NCBI GenBank assembly: GCA_937872925.1
Contig: CALMUT010000081.1
Span: 42,258 to 106,257 of the forward strand
DNA: 64,000 nt
DNA from: an uncultured Myxococcales bacterium
GTDB taxonomy: Bacteria; Myxococcota_A; Polyangia; Polyangiales; Polyangiaceae
Direction of reading: 5' to 3'
The notes under the pieces were generated by a model. It did not search any database. It saw only the letters and a program-made list of their open reading frames with translations, and was not told where the DNA came from. The translations under genes and the position numbers were made by a program. Position 1 is the stretch's first letter; the number at the start of each line of letters is the position of its first letter. Shown piece after piece: positions 36,719 to 44,841 of this stretch.

Positions 36719-37261
36719 TTACTGAGGCGTGGCCAACTTAGCCTTGAGGCGGCGGCGCTGCGACCAATACAGCCCATTGATCAGTCCGAATCCGAGCACC
36801 AGGCCGACGCCGCCGACGCTGAGAGCCAGACCGTCTGGAAGTCGAACCACTGAGCGTGACGGGTCGTTGGGATCATAGTGGATGGTCAGCGCCCCGACTC
36901 TCTCGAAGTAAGCTTTGCGGGCCTCGGCTTCCGGGACCGAGCAGTTGATGTCCCCGCGGTAGTTGTGAGTGAATTGGTCGCTGGTGTAGCGCTTGCCGCG
37001 AACCTCAAAGGTATAGGTGACGGTCACGATCATGTGTTCGTGGGCGGTGTTGCCGCTAGGACACTCGTCCTTGCTACCGAAGGGCGGTTCTTCGAGCTTC
37101 ACGCTCACGATCTTCGCTTCCGTCGTCGCCCAATCTTGGCGGTCGAGCCATCCCTTGAGGCGCCAGCCAAAGAACGCCGCGAAGCACAACCACAGTGCCA
37201 GCAGAAAGAGCGCAAACAGTCCCAGATCACGCAGGCTTTTCTGAGGGCTCTCGGCGGTCAT
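36719..37261 (-). CDS. DUF3592 membrane protein
   Basis: 180 aa with a transmembrane helix near the N-terminus (LGLFALFLLALWLCFAAFFGW) and one near the C-terminus (LALSVGGVGLVLGFGLINGLYW). The part between has the DUF3592 pattern: WATTEAKIVSVKLEEPP, VTVTYTFEVRGKRYTSDQ, and the ending AYFERVGALTIHYDPNDPSRSVV. The family sits in the inner membrane with an exposed beta domain; its function is unknown. Isolated gene. Confidence 0.85.
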   Translation of the reverse strand: MTAESPQKSLRDLGLFALFLLALWLCFAAFFGWRLKGWLDRQDWATTEAKIVSVKLEEPPFGSKDECPSGNTAHEHMIVTVTYTFEVRGKRYTSDQFTHNYRGDINCSVPEAEARKAYFERVGALTIHYDPNDPSRSVVRLPDGLALSVGGVGLVLGFGLINGLYWSQRRRLKAKLATPQ

Positions 37262-37462
37262 TTGAAACTCAACTTAGGCTCGAGATGACCTTGCTCAGGT
37301 GCCAGCTGAATGGCATGGCGCGCTCCCAAGGGACCGGATCTCGACAAAACGCAGGCGCGCTCCGTGACACGAGCATACGGCAGCTTCCCGCCGCGCGTCT
37401 GCGTCCAACTGTCCGAGCTGCGCCACCCTTGACAAACCGGACCTCTAGGCGTCCGCTAAGTC

Positions 37463-39223
37463 ATGCGAAGCGCAATCGTTACCTCGCTGATCACCCTTTC
37501 ACTACTCGGTTGCGGCGGCGATGACTCGTCGAGCAGCGCCAGCGGCGGCAACTGCGGCACCCGCGCCAGCCGCGGGAACGGGGGCCCCGGCGGCAAAGGC
37601 GCCACCGGCCGCCCAGGCCGCCCCCCCGGCACCGCGGGTAATGGCGCAACCGGGGGCGGAGGCGGCGCGGTCAATCCGCCGCCGCCGAGTTGTGCGCCAT
37701 CCAAGAGCGGTTCCACAGGGGCGGTGCAAACCCCCGTGCTGAAGACCACCCTCGACGCGAGCTGGGACGAGAACTGGCTTGCGGCGCCAGCGCTGGTGGA
37801 TCTGAACGCGGATGGCAAGCTGGACATCGTGGCCGCTCGCCACTCCGTGCTCTACGCGTGGAAGGGCGACGGTACGAAGCTATGGCAGACCGCGTGGGCC
37901 AGCTCCGCTTCGAACTCGCCAGAACATGGCCAGAGCCGCATGTGGGCGTCGCCCGTCGTCGCGGACTTCGACGGAGACGGCGACGTCGAGATAGCAGTTG
38001 GAAGCGACGCGGATTCCAGCTCGAACGTGAACGTAGCCGTTTACGATCACCTGGGGGAACTGCTCAGTGGGTGGCCACAGCACTTTGGCGGCAGTGACGA
38101 AGTGCGCAGCATCGCAGCGGCAGACATAGACGGTGACGGCGCGCTCGAAGTGCTGGTCAACAAGACCAACAAGGGACCCGCAACCGCGGTCTACGAGCTC
38201 GACGGTAAAATGCATCCGGGCTTCCCGCAAGTCGCGGCCAGCTGCGATCCGCCGGCTCCGGCAGAGGAGTGTTGGGACTTCGGTGGCTACAACCAGAACA
38301 TTGGCGCCGGAGATCTGGACGGCGACGGCGTGGCCGACGTGATCTCCAGCTACGACGCCATTGGTTTCGGGGTGTTCAAGGGTGACGGCACGCCATTTCC
38401 GACCCATTCGAGCTTTTCGGACAAGGTCATCACCAGCGTGGAGGCCTACCACGACCTAAAACTCTCCCTTCAAGGCTGGGGCACCGGGGATCGTAGCGAG
38501 TTCACATACTCGCCACCGGTGATTGCGGACATCGACGCCGACGGCGACATGGAAATCGTGCTGGCGGGAGATCACGAGCACTCCAGCAGCACAACGAACC
38601 AAGGCATCACGCTTTGGGTGTTGAACCACGACATGACGCGACCGGCCGGCTGGGATCCGCCGAAGGACACAGGCATGCCGCTACACTCAGGCAGCCTGGG
38701 CGCGAACATCGTGCCCACGAGGCCCAGCCCATCCGTCGCAGATCTCGATGGCAAGCCCGGCCTCGAAATTGTATTCCCGGCCTACGACGGCAAACTGCAC
38801 GCGTTCAAATCCGACGGCAGCGTCTACTGGAGCTACACCTTTGCTACGCAGTCCAGTCCTTACACCGGGGCGGGGGAGGCTCTGATCGTCGACTTGAACG
38901 GCGACGGCTCGCCGGAGGTCGTGTTCACGACTTATTCGTCCGGTGCTCCCAAGACTCCGGACACCCCCGCGCACCTCATCGTGTTGGACGCCGGCGGCAA
39001 CGAACTGCACAAAGTCGAGATCTTTGCCCGGGGCTCCATGGCTGCGCCATCTGTAGCGGACCTCGATGGCGACGGTCAGCTCGAACTGGTGATCTCACTC
39101 AAAGACACCTTGGGTGCTGGCAAAGGAGGCGTGCAGATCTGGGATTTACCCGGCTCCGGTGACAACTGCGTGCTGTGGGCAACCGGTCGCGGTGGGCTCA
39201 CGCGCCAGGGCTATGTGCCCTGA
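37463..39223 (+). CDS. FG-GAP/VCBS repeat lipoprotein
   Basis: 586 aa. Signal VTSLITLSLLGC. A Gly/Pro-rich linker (residues 25-80) is followed by at least six FG-GAP-like blades: LVDLNADGKLDIVAA, VADFDGDGDVEIAVG, AADIDGDGALEVLV, AGDLDGDGVADVISS, IADIDADGDMEIVLA, VDLNGDGSPEVVF, VADLDGDGQLELVI. Each has the D.D.DG..D calcium-binding loop. Together they form an integrin-like beta-propeller on the cell surface, probably calcium-dependent binding. Isolated gene. Confidence 0.88.
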   Translation: MRSAIVTSLITLSLLGCGGDDSSSSASGGNCGTRASRGNGGPGGKGATGRPGRPPGTAGNGATGGGGGAVNPPPPSCAPSKSGSTGAVQTPVLKTTLDASWDENWLAAPALVDLNADGKLDIVAARHSVLYAWKGDGTKLWQTAWASSASNSPEHGQSRMWASPVVADFDGDGDVEIAVGSDADSSSNVNVAVYDHLGELLSGWPQHFGGSDEVRSIAAADIDGDGALEVLVNKTNKGPATAVYELDGKMHPGFPQVAASCDPPAPAEECWDFGGYNQNIGAGDLDGDGVADVISSYDAIGFGVFKGDGTPFPTHSSFSDKVITSVEAYHDLKLSLQGWGTGDRSEFTYSPPVIADIDADGDMEIVLAGDHEHSSSTTNQGITLWVLNHDMTRPAGWDPPKDTGMPLHSGSLGANIVPTRPSPSVADLDGKPGLEIVFPAYDGKLHAFKSDGSVYWSYTFATQSSPYTGAGEALIVDLNGDGSPEVVFTTYSSGAPKTPDTPAHLIVLDAGGNELHKVEIFARGSMAAPSVADLDGDGQLELVISLKDTLGAGKGGVQIWDLPGSGDNCVLWATGRGGLTRQGYVP

Positions 39224-39290
39224 GAGGTCGATTTTGAGAACTTATCGCGCTCCAAGGCGTCTCAATGACCATCCTTGCCTCGATCTTGTC

Positions 39291-41594
39291 ATGCGCATCC
39301 CCGTCCTCGCCGCTGCCGTCCTCACCGTCGCCGTCCTCACCGTCGCGTGCCAAACCAAGACGCCGTCAGCCAGCAAGCCGTCTGCCGGACCCATCACGTC
39401 AGTGGCCGCGCCGCGCGCGGAGCCGGCGAGCGGCGCGGCAGATCCCGAGCAAGCCAAACTCGTTGCCAAGAACCCGGAGGGGCTGCAGTTCCGCATTCGG
39501 CTGCCGGATGGTTCCCGCTATCGCCAGGGTGAGCGCATTCGCGTGGAGCTCAGCTTCGCAAGCTCCCGCGCCGAAGCGTACAAACTCGACGGCGGGCTGT
39601 ACGACCGGGCCGGGCGCATGCACGTCGACCGATTCGTCGTGTCTCCCGGTGATACGCGGGACCCGCTAGCGGACTACTTCGCGTCGGGAATCGGCGGCAT
39701 GGGTGGCCTCCGCAGCATGCCGGTGCTGACCGAGAAGCCACACGTCATGGTGTTCGACTTGAATGAATGGCATCGCTTTGACAGGCCCGGCCGCTATCGT
39801 CTGTACGTGACCTCGGGACGAGTGTCCTGGGAAGAAGACGCGTCGGACGGCGGAATCGTCCAAGAGAACTCAACCGTGACGTCGCAAAACGTCGTCGCGT
39901 TTCACGTCGTGCCCGCCGACGGCGCGTGGCGCAAGCGCACGCTGAACGAAGCCAAGATGGTCCTCGATGACGCGAAGACAACCGAAGAGAAAAAGCGCGA
40001 GGCCGCGCGGACGCTTCGCTTCTTCGGGACGGAAACGGCAGCGCGGGAAATGATCCGTCGCCTACCTAGTGACGCACACAGCTTCGAGTTTTCTTTCGGG
40101 CTCTACGGCTCCGTGCATAGGTCCCTGATCGTGGCGGAAATGGAGGCGAGTTTGGTGCGTCCAGACTACCCGGTGACGGACGCCTTCCTGCGCACGCTGT
40201 CTTTGCTCAAAGCGTGGACGCAGTTTCCGGCCAATGGGGCAGACGCCGGCGCTGGCTTGTGGAAGGTGCGTAACGCCAAGCGTCAACAGATCGAAGACGA
40301 GCTCGCCGCGCGCTTGGCGAGTTCCTTGGCGAAGAAAGTCCTTGCAGCGCGCGCGGTGTCAACGGCCACGCTGCTTTCCGTCGGCCGCTCCCGTGCGCAC
40401 TCCGGATCGCCGCCCAAGTGGCTGAGCGCAGCGCACAGCACCTTGCCAAGCGTACTTGCACGCCTGCCATCAGCTGAGCTTTCAAACTTGCTGAGTCATG
40501 GCTTCGGTCCCATTGCCCACCTGCCACTAACAAAGGCGCTCAAAGATCTGCTAACGCAAAAGGAGCTGGAGCCGAACCTGCGGCGACTCGCCCTCGGACG
40601 CTTGCATGAACTCGACCCCGTGGAGGGCCGGAAGCGCATTCTGGAGATCATCCGTCGTGGCGAACCCGACCTCGGGATCCTGCCGATGGACACCTTGGGC
40701 GCGTTGCCTGACAAAGCGTTGCCGCAAGTGGAGCCCGATCTGGCCGCGCGATTGGAGCGCTGCGCGCCGCATTGTCATCCGAACGAGCTGTGGATCGTGG
40801 GCAGTCTGATCCAACGCTACGGATCCCGCGCGATCGCACCACGTGTGCGTGCCGCCTACGAAAAGCACCAAGATTGGGGCGCCAGAGAGCAGGCGGTTTT
40901 TCTGGCGTATTTCCTGCGCGTCGACCCGGCGTATGGAGCCAAGGCGGTTCAAGCGGCTGTGAAGCGACGTGGTTCGCTCTCGTCAGTGGAGCTGTGTGCC
41001 AAGACCATCGCGCTGCAGCCATCCCAGCAGGTCGAAGCCGTTTTGATTGCCGAGCTGGAAAACAGCGTTCCACACCTGGCGGGTGAAGCGGCGCGCGCTT
41101 TAGGGCGCTACGGCTCCGCGAAAGCAGAAGCCGCGCTGTGGGCGCGGCTAGAGCGCTGGAGCAAGCAGTGGCGCGGAAAAGAGAAGCAGCTACGCCACCC
41201 GCTGATTGGGGAAAACCCGAACTCAGAACAGATCCAATTGGAACGGGCGCTTTGGGGCGCGATCGCTTCCGGGCAGGCTTGGTTGACGGACCTAAAAGGC
41301 CTCCAGAAGCTCCACGCGCTTTTGGTCACTGAACAAGAGAAACAGCAACTTGCTTACAAGTTTGGCGAGTGGAAGCAGGGCATCTTTGCCATTCGCTGGC
41401 ACCGTCAAACTGACGGCAACATTCGTGTCTCCCTAGCTCAGTTCGAATTGGACTCCTTACAGGCACTCGAAGCGAAGTTGGCGCAATTCCCCCAAGGCTC
41501 GCGTTTCAGCTGGCAACCCTACGCCGAAGCTAAGGGTGATTTCGAGGCAGTCAAACGCACAGTGACCGCGCATGGTTCGCGGCTGAGTCGCTAG
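39291..41594 (+). CDS. Large lipoprotein with helical repeats
   Basis: The start taken is ATG 39291, giving the signal LAAAVLTVAVLTVAC; the frame extends upstream to 39114 inside the previous gene without support. 767 aa. The N-terminal 200 residues are beta-rich (FRIRLPDGSRYRQGERIRVELSFA, FDLNEWHRFDRPGRYRLYVTSG), like a domain often found before repeats in Polyangiales proteins. The rest is largely helical with HEAT-like stretches (AEAVLIAELENSVPHLAGEAARALGRYG). No catalytic motif. Begins 67 bp after the FG-GAP gene, perhaps in one transcript. Confidence 0.7.
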   Translation: MRIPVLAAAVLTVAVLTVACQTKTPSASKPSAGPITSVAAPRAEPASGAADPEQAKLVAKNPEGLQFRIRLPDGSRYRQGERIRVELSFASSRAEAYKLDGGLYDRAGRMHVDRFVVSPGDTRDPLADYFASGIGGMGGLRSMPVLTEKPHVMVFDLNEWHRFDRPGRYRLYVTSGRVSWEEDASDGGIVQENSTVTSQNVVAFHVVPADGAWRKRTLNEAKMVLDDAKTTEEKKREAARTLRFFGTETAAREMIRRLPSDAHSFEFSFGLYGSVHRSLIVAEMEASLVRPDYPVTDAFLRTLSLLKAWTQFPANGADAGAGLWKVRNAKRQQIEDELAARLASSLAKKVLAARAVSTATLLSVGRSRAHSGSPPKWLSAAHSTLPSVLARLPSAELSNLLSHGFGPIAHLPLTKALKDLLTQKELEPNLRRLALGRLHELDPVEGRKRILEIIRRGEPDLGILPMDTLGALPDKALPQVEPDLAARLERCAPHCHPNELWIVGSLIQRYGSRAIAPRVRAAYEKHQDWGAREQAVFLAYFLRVDPAYGAKAVQAAVKRRGSLSSVELCAKTIALQPSQQVEAVLIAELENSVPHLAGEAARALGRYGSAKAEAALWARLERWSKQWRGKEKQLRHPLIGENPNSEQIQLERALWGAIASGQAWLTDLKGLQKLHALLVTEQEKQQLAYKFGEWKQGIFAIRWHRQTDGNIRVSLAQFELDSLQALEAKLAQFPQGSRFSWQPYAEAKGDFEAVKRTVTAHGSRLSR

Positions 41595-41632
41595 CGCTAC
41601 GGCGCGCTGCCCGTATCTCAGCGCGGGTTGCC

Positions 41633-43780
41633 TCAGCCCTCCCGCAACGCCTTCCACGCCGTCTCCGTGGCGGCGCGCACCACCACGTCGGCGATCTTGG
41701 GGTTCATCATCGTGGCCTGGAGCGCGAAGTCCATAAAGATGGGGCCAAGACCGCTCTGCATGAGGCCGGTGGCGAAGGGGCCTTTGACGTGGGTTACGAA
41801 GTCCACGCCGCTCTTGGCATCCTTGGCAGCGGCAACGATGGCTTCGTCGGCACGCAAGGCCTCTAGCACCTGATCGAAGACCTTGGACACGCCGTCCTGG
41901 ATCTCGGAGCCGTAGCTCGTGCCGACGAAAGTGTTGAGCGCTTCGATGGCGTTGTAGATCGTGATTTCGCCGAAAGCCTCGCGCTTGGCGCGTTCGGCGG
42001 CTTCGGCTTCTCGGGATTCCTTCTGCCACGCTGCAGCGCCGGCTTCGAGCCCCCGGATCTCCCAGGCCACTGCACGGTCTGCGGAGATCAGCCCCACGCG
42101 CCACTTGCCGTCCACCTGCTCGGCCGCGAGCTCGACGGCATCAATGGGGAAGGCGGCCATTTCAGCGAGACGCTCCCGCCAGAAGCCGATGACACGCACC
42201 CACGGCGCGCCGCGATCGTCCACGGGGCGCCCGTTGACCAAGTCTGGCGCGCCGTAGGCGATCAGCACGCCAAGCTCCGGGATGCAAAACGACTTCGGCT
42301 GACCGAAGGTCGTGGTGTACGTGGCGTCGGCGAGAGTCTCGCCGGTGTCGCGCAGCAAATACGCGGTGTCCGTGTCGCGATACACCCAGCGATCTTCGTC
42401 GATGGCGGTGTACCACTCACGGCCCTTTGCGTTGCTGAGCACGCGCCAGCTGCCGCTCTCGAGATCATGCTCTGCGAGCACCGGAGCGTTTTCCCAGCTC
42501 TTGCCGTCGGCAGTGCGCCGGTGCTGCGAGGCGTCCACGACCAGCTTCCGGCCCGCGGGCGAGAGGCTTGCCTTGGCCTGTGCCCCGCCAACGTGCAGCT
42601 TGGTCTCGTCCGGTGGTTTGGGCAAGGTGCGCGCTTTGCCGTCGACGACGAGCTCGAGGGTCGGACCATTCCAACTAAAGCTGCGTACTGGCAGCTCCGG
42701 CGCAGTCGTGACTTCCGCGGCTAGCGGCCAATCAGCGCGCACCAGCTCGATGCCGTGTTTGGACGCGACAAGCTGCGCTTCAAGTTCGGCGCGCCGAGTC
42801 TTGCGCTTGTCGCGCTGGTAGGCCGCTTCGTCCTTCACCCACACGCGGTATTTTTGCCGGGCATCGTGGTAGTCGGCGTTGCCGACGTTGCGGCGACCGT
42901 CTCGAAGCTCGGTGAACAAGCGGTGCGCGTCCTGAACGAGCGCCGATGGCGACGCCGCCGTCGCGGTAAGGGTTCGCTCCAGGAACTCGTCGCTCTCCAG
43001 GAACCAGGCGCGGCACAGGGTGGAGAGCTGGCCGGCGAGGCTGCGTAGGAGCTGCGGGTGCTGCAGCGTCTTCTCCGGGTCGTTGTCGAAGGCGGTGCGT
43101 TCCGGGTGGCGGTACTTGCCCATGAGGGCGAAGCCGAGAAAGAGCGCTCGCTCGTGGGGCCACCACTGCGCCAGCTTGGGCTTCAGCACGGGTTTGTCGC
43201 CCCAGGCTTCGACGAGTTGCCCTAGCACGCCCTCGTCTTCCAGATAGTAGAACAGATCTTGGAGATACTCGTTCGGACCGACGCGGCCCCAAACCGGCGC
43301 GAGCAGTGATTCGATCTCCTCCTCGCGCCCTTCTTCGAAGGCCGTCCGGGCTGCAGCGATGCGAAGAAAGCTGGGCAGATCGTAGGCCCACGCGTCCTGA
43401 CGCCAGCCGACAAACGGCTTGGCCGGAGTTCCCTCGGCGAAACCGACGTTGCACAACAGATCCGCCCAACCCTCCCAGCGACGCAAGTACACGCTGTTGG
43501 TCAGCGGGAAGAGCAGCGGCACGCAGTCTTGCAGCTCCTGCGCTCGAAGGATCAACGCCTCGAAGGGTCGCTCCTCCGCGGCGAGCTGCACCGGGGTCGG
43601 CGACAGCGCCTCGTGGCGCTCCAGCTCGATCATCCGACCGATCTCCTCCGGCATCTCGCGGCCAAAGAGCTTCTCCAGCGCGGCCACTTCCGCCAAAACG
43701 CCGGGGTCGTCGCTCGTCGGGAACGCGTCCTCGAAGGCCTTCAGGATGTCAGCGGGCAGATCGTCAAAGTTCGTCGGCAT
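41633..43780 (-). CDS. Large cytoplasmic protein of unknown function
   Basis: 715 aa, no signal or membrane segment. The N-terminal half is helical and acidic. Residues about 310-335 are a charged helix (KYRVWVKDEAAYQRDKRKTR). A beta-rich region (about 370-560: SFSWNGPTLELVVDGK, LSPAGRKLVVDASQ, WVYRDTDTAYLLRDTG) looks like propeller-type blades, and the C-terminus is helical again. No recognised motif. It is convergent with the lipoprotein gene at 39291, with ends 39 bp apart. Confidence 0.7.
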   Translation of the reverse strand: MPTNFDDLPADILKAFEDAFPTSDDPGVLAEVAALEKLFGREMPEEIGRMIELERHEALSPTPVQLAAEERPFEALILRAQELQDCVPLLFPLTNSVYLRRWEGWADLLCNVGFAEGTPAKPFVGWRQDAWAYDLPSFLRIAAARTAFEEGREEEIESLLAPVWGRVGPNEYLQDLFYYLEDEGVLGQLVEAWGDKPVLKPKLAQWWPHERALFLGFALMGKYRHPERTAFDNDPEKTLQHPQLLRSLAGQLSTLCRAWFLESDEFLERTLTATAASPSALVQDAHRLFTELRDGRRNVGNADYHDARQKYRVWVKDEAAYQRDKRKTRRAELEAQLVASKHGIELVRADWPLAAEVTTAPELPVRSFSWNGPTLELVVDGKARTLPKPPDETKLHVGGAQAKASLSPAGRKLVVDASQHRRTADGKSWENAPVLAEHDLESGSWRVLSNAKGREWYTAIDEDRWVYRDTDTAYLLRDTGETLADATYTTTFGQPKSFCIPELGVLIAYGAPDLVNGRPVDDRGAPWVRVIGFWRERLAEMAAFPIDAVELAAEQVDGKWRVGLISADRAVAWEIRGLEAGAAAWQKESREAEAAERAKREAFGEITIYNAIEALNTFVGTSYGSEIQDGVSKVFDQVLEALRADEAIVAAAKDAKSGVDFVTHVKGPFATGLMQSGLGPIFMDFALQATMMNPKIADVVVRAATETAWKALREG

Positions 43781-43988
43781 CGGCGCAGTGTGAGCAAAGA
43801 CTTGGCGGCGTGTCTACAAGAGTAGCCAGATCAGCCACGCGCGAGTGGCGATCGCCACTGGTCCCCCTTCGAACCGCCACCGCTGCGCACGTCCAACATT
43901 GCTGTTTGCTGCGTCAATTCAGCTGGCACAGTTGCTGAAGCAGCCAGGTGCCGCCCCGCGTTTGATTGGGCGGTCACTCGGAGGCAAA

Positions 43989-44756
43989 ATGAGATGGCAT
44001 GCTGGATTGGCTGGAGCAACGCAAGTGACCGCTGGCATCCCGACGTTTTCGCAGGACGAGATCGACTATCCGTCGTCGGACGGCGAGCCCATGGCTGAAA
44101 CCCCACTGCACGGGGCGGCGATGGTGTCGGCAATGCAGGAGCTCACGCGGCACTATGCGTCGCGCGCAGACGTCACCGTGGGCATGAACATGCTCTTCTA
44201 CTACGAAGAGGGGCGCCCCGCGGCGCGCTTCGCGCCGGACGTGTATGTCGCAGTCGGCGCACCGAAGCGCCACCGACGCACGTACAAAACGTGGGTGGAA
44301 CCGGTCCCGCCGAACTTCGTGCTCGAAGTGTCGTCAAAGGGAACCTGGTTGGAAGACATGGGGAACAAGAAGGCGTTGTGCGCAAAGCTTGGCGTCGAGG
44401 ACTACTTCGTCTTCGATCCCGAAGGTGAGTACTTGGATCCGCGGCTCCAGGGCTTCCACCTCGAAGCGGGTCAGTACCGGCCAGCCCGCGCGGCGTCGGA
44501 CGGATCGCTGCAGATCCAATCCCTCGATCTGAGGGTTTGTATCGACGGCGACGTGCTGCGTTTCGTAGACGTACACAGCGGTCGAGAACTCGTGCACACC
44601 GAAGAGCTCGAGCGCCGCGCCGAGGAAGCCGCACGACTGTACGCCGAAGAAGCGCGCCTGCGCCAAGAAGAAGCGCGTCTGCACCAGGAACAAGCGCGCC
44701 GGCTGCGTGCTGCGGAAGCGGAAATCAAGCGCCTACGCGGCGAACTCGACAAGTAG
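43989..44756 (+). CDS. Uma2-family endonuclease-like protein
   Basis: The start taken is ATG 43989; the longer frame to 43845 is unsupported. 255 aa. Residues about 35-190 show the Uma2/DUF820 pattern of the PD-(D/E)XK superfamily: ARFAPDVYVAVG (the catalytic Asp), PNFVLEVSSKGTWLEDMGNKKALCAKLGVEDYFVFDPEGEYL with the E.SSK core. The C-terminal 60 residues are a Glu/Arg/Ala-rich coiled coil (EELERRAEEAARLYAEEARL). This family is common in accessory loci, but its role is unknown. It precedes the dynamin-like GTPase gene by 85 bp on the same strand. Confidence 0.8.
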   Translation: MRWHAGLAGATQVTAGIPTFSQDEIDYPSSDGEPMAETPLHGAAMVSAMQELTRHYASRADVTVGMNMLFYYEEGRPAARFAPDVYVAVGAPKRHRRTYKTWVEPVPPNFVLEVSSKGTWLEDMGNKKALCAKLGVEDYFVFDPEGEYLDPRLQGFHLEAGQYRPARAASDGSLQIQSLDLRVCIDGDVLRFVDVHSGRELVHTEELERRAEEAARLYAEEARLRQEEARLHQEQARRLRAAEAEIKRLRGELDK

Positions 44757-44841
44757 AGATCGCATGGCAATAGGCGCTCGTTTCGGAGGGCGCACACGTT
44801 GCGCACACTCGCGATTGACGTAACGCAGCACTTGGGGCGTG